This document shows, piece after piece, positions 56,825-60,642 of a DNA stretch of 60,642 nucleotides. The DNA is from Phaeobacter sp. A36a-5a (GTDB lineage: Bacteria; Pseudomonadota; Alphaproteobacteria; Rhodobacterales; Rhodobacteraceae), in assembly GCF_037911135.1 (NCBI RefSeq), contig NZ_JBBLYU010000007.1:1-60642 (forward strand), given 5' to 3'. Within the stretch, counting starts at the first letter, position 1. Every line of letters starts with the position of its first letter. The translations under genes were made by a program, and so were the position numbers. The notes beneath the pieces are model-generated. The model searched no databases and was not told the origin of the DNA. It worked only from the letters and a program-made list of their open reading frames with translations.

Positions 56825-57247
56825 GATAAGGGCTTGCTCCACGTTGGGCGGCAGGTGCCGGATGCGCTGTCGGGCCTTAGCGAAGGGGGGGCTGGATGTC
56901 AATCTGAGCAGCGGGGAGGCGGCCGGTTTGCGCCCCCCTGTGGCAGGGCGGCTGCCTGCGGGCGGCCAGTGATGCCGCGCCGCCGCGCCTGCCGCCTATT
57001 CTATGAGGAACCGGGAGAGCTGTTTGACAAGGCTCCGGCGGCTGTGCTTTTGACCCTGTGCAGAGATGCCCGGAGAACAGGGGCGCCCATCGCCATTGGC
57101 AGGAGCCATTGTGCATCCGGGCGTGTCCGGGCATATCCCCCTGATCCCGGCCCGCTCTGCCCAGATCTTTCTTGCGGGTGGCCGGGTCTCTTGGACTTCT
57201 TACTTTTGGTTGCCCGTCCGGGTGACCCAGACAAAGGCAATACGTCA
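56825..57247. other. divergent intergenic region
   Basis: These 423 bases separate the sulfotransferase and the type I ABC gene. In-frame open sequence continues upstream of the ABC gene to about 56,834, but it has no family similarity and is treated as non-coding. No clear promoter or repeat was recognised. Confidence 0.4.
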
Positions 57248-59152
57248 ATGGCACGCACCTCGGCACAGCAATCAGGATCGGCGCATAAGGCGGGGCTGGC
57301 TGAGATCCGCAAGGCCCGCAGGGGCAACCGCGGCGCCTTCTGGCTGATCGGCCTGTTCAGCTTCTTTGCCAATCTGCTGATGCTGACCAGCCCGCTTTAT
57401 ATGATGCAGGTCTATGACCGGGTGCTGGGCAGCCGCTCGCTGGAGACGCTGGTGGCGCTGACGGTGCTGGCGGGATTCCTGTTCCTGATCATGGGCATTC
57501 TGGATTACGTGCGCGGCCGGATCCTGGCACGGGTCGGGGCGCGGTTCCATGACCAGCTGGAAACCCGGGTGTTCAATGCGGTGCAGGACAAATCGGCGGC
57601 CGGCTTCAATGACGACATCGCCAAGGTGGGGCTGCGGGATCTGGAGGCGATGCAGAAGGCGCTCTCCTCTCCTATTGTTTCGGCCTTTTTCGATCTGCCC
57701 TGGACACCGCTGTTTCTGGGGCTGATCGCGGTGTTCCATCCGCTTCTGGGTCTGCTGGCGCTGATCGGCGGTGGCGTGCTGGTGGCTTTTGCCCTGGCCA
57801 ATCAGATGATTTCCAAGGCGCCGGTCGAGAATGCCAGCATGATGGCCGCCTCGGCGCATCAGGTCTCGGACGGGATGCGCAACAATGCCGAGCTGATCCA
57901 GGGGCTGGGAATGCGCCGTGCGGCTTTTGCCAAATGGCGGATGCTGCGCAGCCAGGCGGTTGGATCTGAGCTGAGCGCGGCGGATATGACCGGTGGGTTC
58001 AGCACCGCCACCCGCACCTTCCGGCTGGCGCTGCAATCGGCGATGCTGGGCACCGGCGCCTATCTGGTGCTGACCGAAGGGCTGACACCGGGGGTGATGA
58101 TCGCCTCCTCCATCATCATGGGCCGGGCTCTGGCTCCGATCGAGACGCTGATCGGTCAATGGGCTCTGGTGCAGCGCGCCCTGCAGGCGCAGGAGCGGCT
58201 GGCGCAGATGCTGAGCGAAACCCCGGAGCGCCCGGCGCCGATGAAGCTGGCCCGCCCGGCCGCCAAGCTGGAGGTACAGGGCGTGGCCCTGGTGCCGCCG
58301 GTGGCGCCGGGGCAGGTGGCCAAACCGGTCCTGCAGGGGCTGAATTTCAATATCCAGCCCGGGCAGGCGCTGGGGGTGATCGGGGCCTCGGGGGCGGGGA
58401 AATCCTCGCTGGCGCGGGCGCTGATCGGCGTCTGGCACCCGGTCTCGGGCAAGATCCGCCTCGATGGGGCGGCGCTCAATCAATATGACATGGATGATCT
58501 GGGCAGCTACATCGGCTATCTGCCGCAGCAGGTGACGCTGTTTGACGGCACCATTGCCGAAAACATTGCCCGGCTGTCGATGATGCCGGATCCCGATCAG
58601 GTGGTGGCTGCCGCCCGCAAGGCCGCGGTCCACGACATGATCCTGCAATTGCCGCAGGGTTATGACACGCCGGTGCGGGTGGCCAGCACCCGGCTGTCGG
58701 GTGGGCAGGTGCAGCGCATCGGCCTGGCGCGGGCCCTTTACGGCGATCCGGTGCTTCTGGTGCTGGATGAGCCGAACTCCAACCTCGACAATGAAGGCAG
58801 CCAGGCGCTGAACCTGGCGGTGGCCCATGCCAAACAGGACGGCCGTGCGGTGGTCATCATGGCGCATCGCCCGGCGGCGATTCAGCTCTGCGACCTGATC
58901 CTGATCCTCGACAACGGGGCGCAGCGGGCCTTTGGGGCCAAGGATGCGGTGCTGCGTGAGCATCTGCAGAACCCGCAGGCCGGCCAGCAGAAACCGGCCC
59001 CGAAACAAGCCCCGAAACCGGCTACAGTGCAGGTCGCAGCACAGGCAACAGAGGATGATGCGGCACAGCTGCCGCAGGAGGCAGCCACTTCGGCCCCGGA
59101 AACGCCGGTCCAGAAACAGCCGTCTCCGAAACAGGCAGAGGCAAAAGCATGA
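57248..59152 (+). CDS. type I secretion system ABC transporter (PrtD family), second copy
   Basis: This 634-residue protein has the membrane domain (about 30-310; ANLLMLTSPLYMMQVYDRVLGSRS, the usual PrtD opening) and an ATPase. The ATPase shows Walker A GASGAGKSSLA (about 380), Q-loop YLPQQVTLFDGTIAENIARL, signature LSGGQVQRIGLARALYGDP and Walker B LLVLDEPNSNLD. A tail of about 60 residues rich in Lys, Gln, Pro and Ala is unusual for the family. ATG 57248 follows AAAGG. It overlaps the HlyD-type gene by four bases. Likely cargo: the RTX protein at 53.7 kb and perhaps the metalloprotease at the other window end. Confidence 0.95.
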   Translation: MARTSAQQSGSAHKAGLAEIRKARRGNRGAFWLIGLFSFFANLLMLTSPLYMMQVYDRVLGSRSLETLVALTVLAGFLFLIMGILDYVRGRILARVGARFHDQLETRVFNAVQDKSAAGFNDDIAKVGLRDLEAMQKALSSPIVSAFFDLPWTPLFLGLIAVFHPLLGLLALIGGGVLVAFALANQMISKAPVENASMMAASAHQVSDGMRNNAELIQGLGMRRAAFAKWRMLRSQAVGSELSAADMTGGFSTATRTFRLALQSAMLGTGAYLVLTEGLTPGVMIASSIIMGRALAPIETLIGQWALVQRALQAQERLAQMLSETPERPAPMKLARPAAKLEVQGVALVPPVAPGQVAKPVLQGLNFNIQPGQALGVIGASGAGKSSLARALIGVWHPVSGKIRLDGAALNQYDMDDLGSYIGYLPQQVTLFDGTIAENIARLSMMPDPDQVVAAARKAAVHDMILQLPQGYDTPVRVASTRLSGGQVQRIGLARALYGDPVLLVLDEPNSNLDNEGSQALNLAVAHAKQDGRAVVIMAHRPAAIQLCDLILILDNGAQRAFGAKDAVLREHLQNPQAGQQKPAPKQAPKPATVQVAAQATEDDAAQLPQEAATSAPETPVQKQPSPKQAEAKA

Positions 59153-60456
59153 GCGATACATCCAAATCCTACCCGATCCGTGGGCTGACCATTGCCGGGC
59201 TGCTGGCGCTGGGGCTGCTTGTAGGCGGCATTGGCCAATGGGCGGCGACGGCGGAAATCTCCGGTGCGGTGATTGCCTCCGGTTCCATCAAGGTGGAGCA
59301 GAACCGGCAGGTGGTGCAGCACCCCTATGGCGGCGTTGTCGACGACGTGCTGGTGAGCGAGGGCGATCTGGTCGAGGAGGACGCGCTGTTGCTGCGGCTG
59401 GAGCCGTCGGAGCTGCTGGCCGAACGGCAGATCGTCGAAGGTCAGCTGGCCGAAACCCTGGCCCGGCGCAGCCGCTACAGTGCCGAACGCGACGAGGCCG
59501 AGGACATCACCTTTGCCGAGCTGCTGTTCGAGCTGAGCGGCACCCATGTGCAGACCGAAGAGCTGATCAACGGTCAGAAACGCCTGTTTGAAGCGCGCCT
59601 GGTCAATCTGCGCGCCCGCATCAGCCGCCTGCAGGAACGGATCGGCCAGATCCAGAGCCAGATCGACGGCATCGAGGCGCAGCAGTCGGCGCTGCAGGAA
59701 CAGCTGGTGCTGATCGGCCAGGAGCTGGAAAACCAGCAGAGCCTGCTGGCACAGGGGTTGGCACAGTCCAGCCGGGTGCTGTCGCTGCAGCGCGAACAGT
59801 CACGGCTGCGCGGTCAGGCCGGGGCGCTGACCGCCCAGAAGGCCCAGGCCGAAGGGCAGGTGACCGAACTGGGTCTGGAGATCCTCAACCAGAAAAGCGC
59901 ACGGCGCGAAGAGGCGATCACCACCCTGCGCGACCTGCAGGTGCGTGAGCTGGAGCTGATCGAACGGCGCAATGTGATCCTGCAGCGGCTGTCCCGGCTG
60001 GAGGTGCGCGCCCCGGTGGCGGGGGTGGTCTATGATCTCAATGTCTTTGCCCGCAAATCGGTGATCCGGGCGGCGGATCCGCTGATGTATCTGATCCCGC
60101 AGAGCCAGCCGCTGGTGATTTCGGCGCAGGTGGCGCCGTCGGACATTGATCAGGTCTATCTCAACCAGCCGGTCAGCCTGAATTTCTCCAGCTTCAACCA
60201 GCGCACCACGCCGACGCTGTTTGGCACGGTGAGCACGGTATCGGGCGATTCCTTTGTCGATCCGCAGACCGGGCGCAGCTATTACGTGGTCGAGGTGCGG
60301 CTGAACAAAGGCGAGGCCGCCCGCCTGCCCGAGGGCAATGTGCTGGTGCCGGGGATGCCGGTGGAGACCTTTATCCAGACCAACAGCCGCACGCCCTTTG
60401 CCTATCTGTTGCAGCCCTTCACCGATTATCTCAACCGCGCCTTCCGCGAGAGCTGA
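59149..60456 (+). CDS. type I secretion periplasmic adaptor (HlyD/PrtE family), second copy
   Basis: This 435-residue adaptor has an N-terminal membrane helix (GLTIAGLLALGLLVGGIGQW, about 9-28). Split lipoyl halves (HPYGGVVDDVLVSEGDLVEED and APVAGVVYDLNVFARKSV), a long coiled-coil hairpin (about 90-280) and a beta-barrel with LNFSSFNQRTTPTLFGTV follow. It is coupled to the ABC gene by an ATGA overlap. It resembles the adaptor at 34.2 kb in plan but differs clearly in sequence. Confidence 0.94.
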   Translation: MSDTSKSYPIRGLTIAGLLALGLLVGGIGQWAATAEISGAVIASGSIKVEQNRQVVQHPYGGVVDDVLVSEGDLVEEDALLLRLEPSELLAERQIVEGQLAETLARRSRYSAERDEAEDITFAELLFELSGTHVQTEELINGQKRLFEARLVNLRARISRLQERIGQIQSQIDGIEAQQSALQEQLVLIGQELENQQSLLAQGLAQSSRVLSLQREQSRLRGQAGALTAQKAQAEGQVTELGLEILNQKSARREEAITTLRDLQVRELELIERRNVILQRLSRLEVRAPVAGVVYDLNVFARKSVIRAADPLMYLIPQSQPLVISAQVAPSDIDQVYLNQPVSLNFSSFNQRTTPTLFGTVSTVSGDSFVDPQTGRSYYVVEVRLNKGEAARLPEGNVLVPGMPVETFIQTNSRTPFAYLLQPFTDYLNRAFRES

Positions 60457-60639
60457 GCCTGTCTGCCCGGCTCTCGCCTCCCTCCTGCCGATCCGGACAG
60501 GGGGATATGCCGGGGGGACATGCGGGCGGAAAATCGGCTGCCACTCCGTCGCAACATGTTTTAGACTGACGCGACCCCGCGCCAAGATACCAGCAAGTTA
60601 CCAGGGCGCGGCTGATCGCATGAGATTTAAGGATAGCAG

Positions 60640-60642
60640 ATG
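60640..60642 (+). CDS. possible start codon of a gene running off the right edge
   Basis: The last three bases are ATG, with AAGGATAGCAG just before them, a good ribosome-binding site at normal spacing. Nothing of the protein is visible. It would follow the type I secretion adaptor by about 180 bases and might be a further secretion component or substrate. Confidence 0.3.

Overview
This looks like most of a roseobacter (Rhodobacteraceae, Alphaproteobacteria) extrachromosomal replicon devoted to surface polysaccharide and secreted matrix proteins. The DNA is GC-rich. A single replication/partition cassette lies at 35.7-40.0 kb: an RPA-type initiator RepA, a candidate origin with iterons and a DnaA box, and ParA/ParB. 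No rRNA, tRNA or core housekeeping genes were seen, and no insertion sequence or integrase. A RepA-type replicon with a complete dTDP-rhamnose operon and exopolysaccharide genes matches what is known of the ~65-kb biofilm plasmids of Phaeobacter and relatives. That assignment is my inference from gene content, not a database match. Both window ends cut genes, as expected of a linearised excerpt of a circle.

Layout. (1) 0-0.6 kb: the N-terminal part of an M10 zinc metalloprotease, reading off the left edge. (2) 0.8-4.7 kb: rmlC-rmlB-(YdjM-like membrane protein)-rmlD-rmlA, making dTDP-L-rhamnose, with a structured palindromic element between rmlB and the rest. (3) 4.7-14.8 kb: a broken acetyltransferase gene, a Wza/KpsD-type export lipoprotein, an NAD(P) sugar epimerase, a phosphoglycosyl transferase, a membrane-anchored FlaA1/CapD-type dehydratase, and YjbH, YjbF and YjbE-like proteins. 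(4) 14.9-21.6 kb: a polar amino-acid ABC importer and a one-module NRPS (C-A-T-TE). (5) 22-26.5 kb: a two-domain polysaccharide pyruvyl transferase, a GT4 glycosyltransferase and a LuxR-type regulator whose receiver domain appears to lack the phosphoacceptor Asp. (6) 27.5-35.6 kb: a PAS-like/LuxR regulator, a membrane-anchored coiled-coil protein, a large cysteine-containing RTX protein and its own type I secretion ABC and HlyD proteins. (7) 35.7-41.6 kb: rep-par-ugd, bracketed by two near-identical palindromic elements that are good candidates for ParB-binding centromere sites. (8) 41.7-53.5 kb: a UDP-uronate epimerase, two GlfT-like GT2 enzymes, an ABC-type polysaccharide exporter (permease, KpsE-like protein, ATPase), UDP-galactopyranose mutase, a sulfotransferase and a GT4-sulfotransferase fusion. 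(9) 53.7-60.6 kb: a second, cysteine-free RTX protein, a third sulfotransferase and a second type I secretion ABC/HlyD pair.

How it fits together. The sugar enzymes predict a polymer with rhamnose, uronic acid and galactofuranose, further modified by pyruvate and sulfate. It would be exported by the KpsM/T/E-like ABC system, perhaps through the Wza-like lipoprotein. Two type I systems probably export RTX matrix proteins and possibly the metalloprotease. Two LuxR-family regulators and one perfect CtrA-type box suggest coupling to the motile-sessile switch. No TolC, Wzx or Wzy is in the window, so the outer-membrane channel and any Wzy-type polymerisation must be encoded elsewhere.
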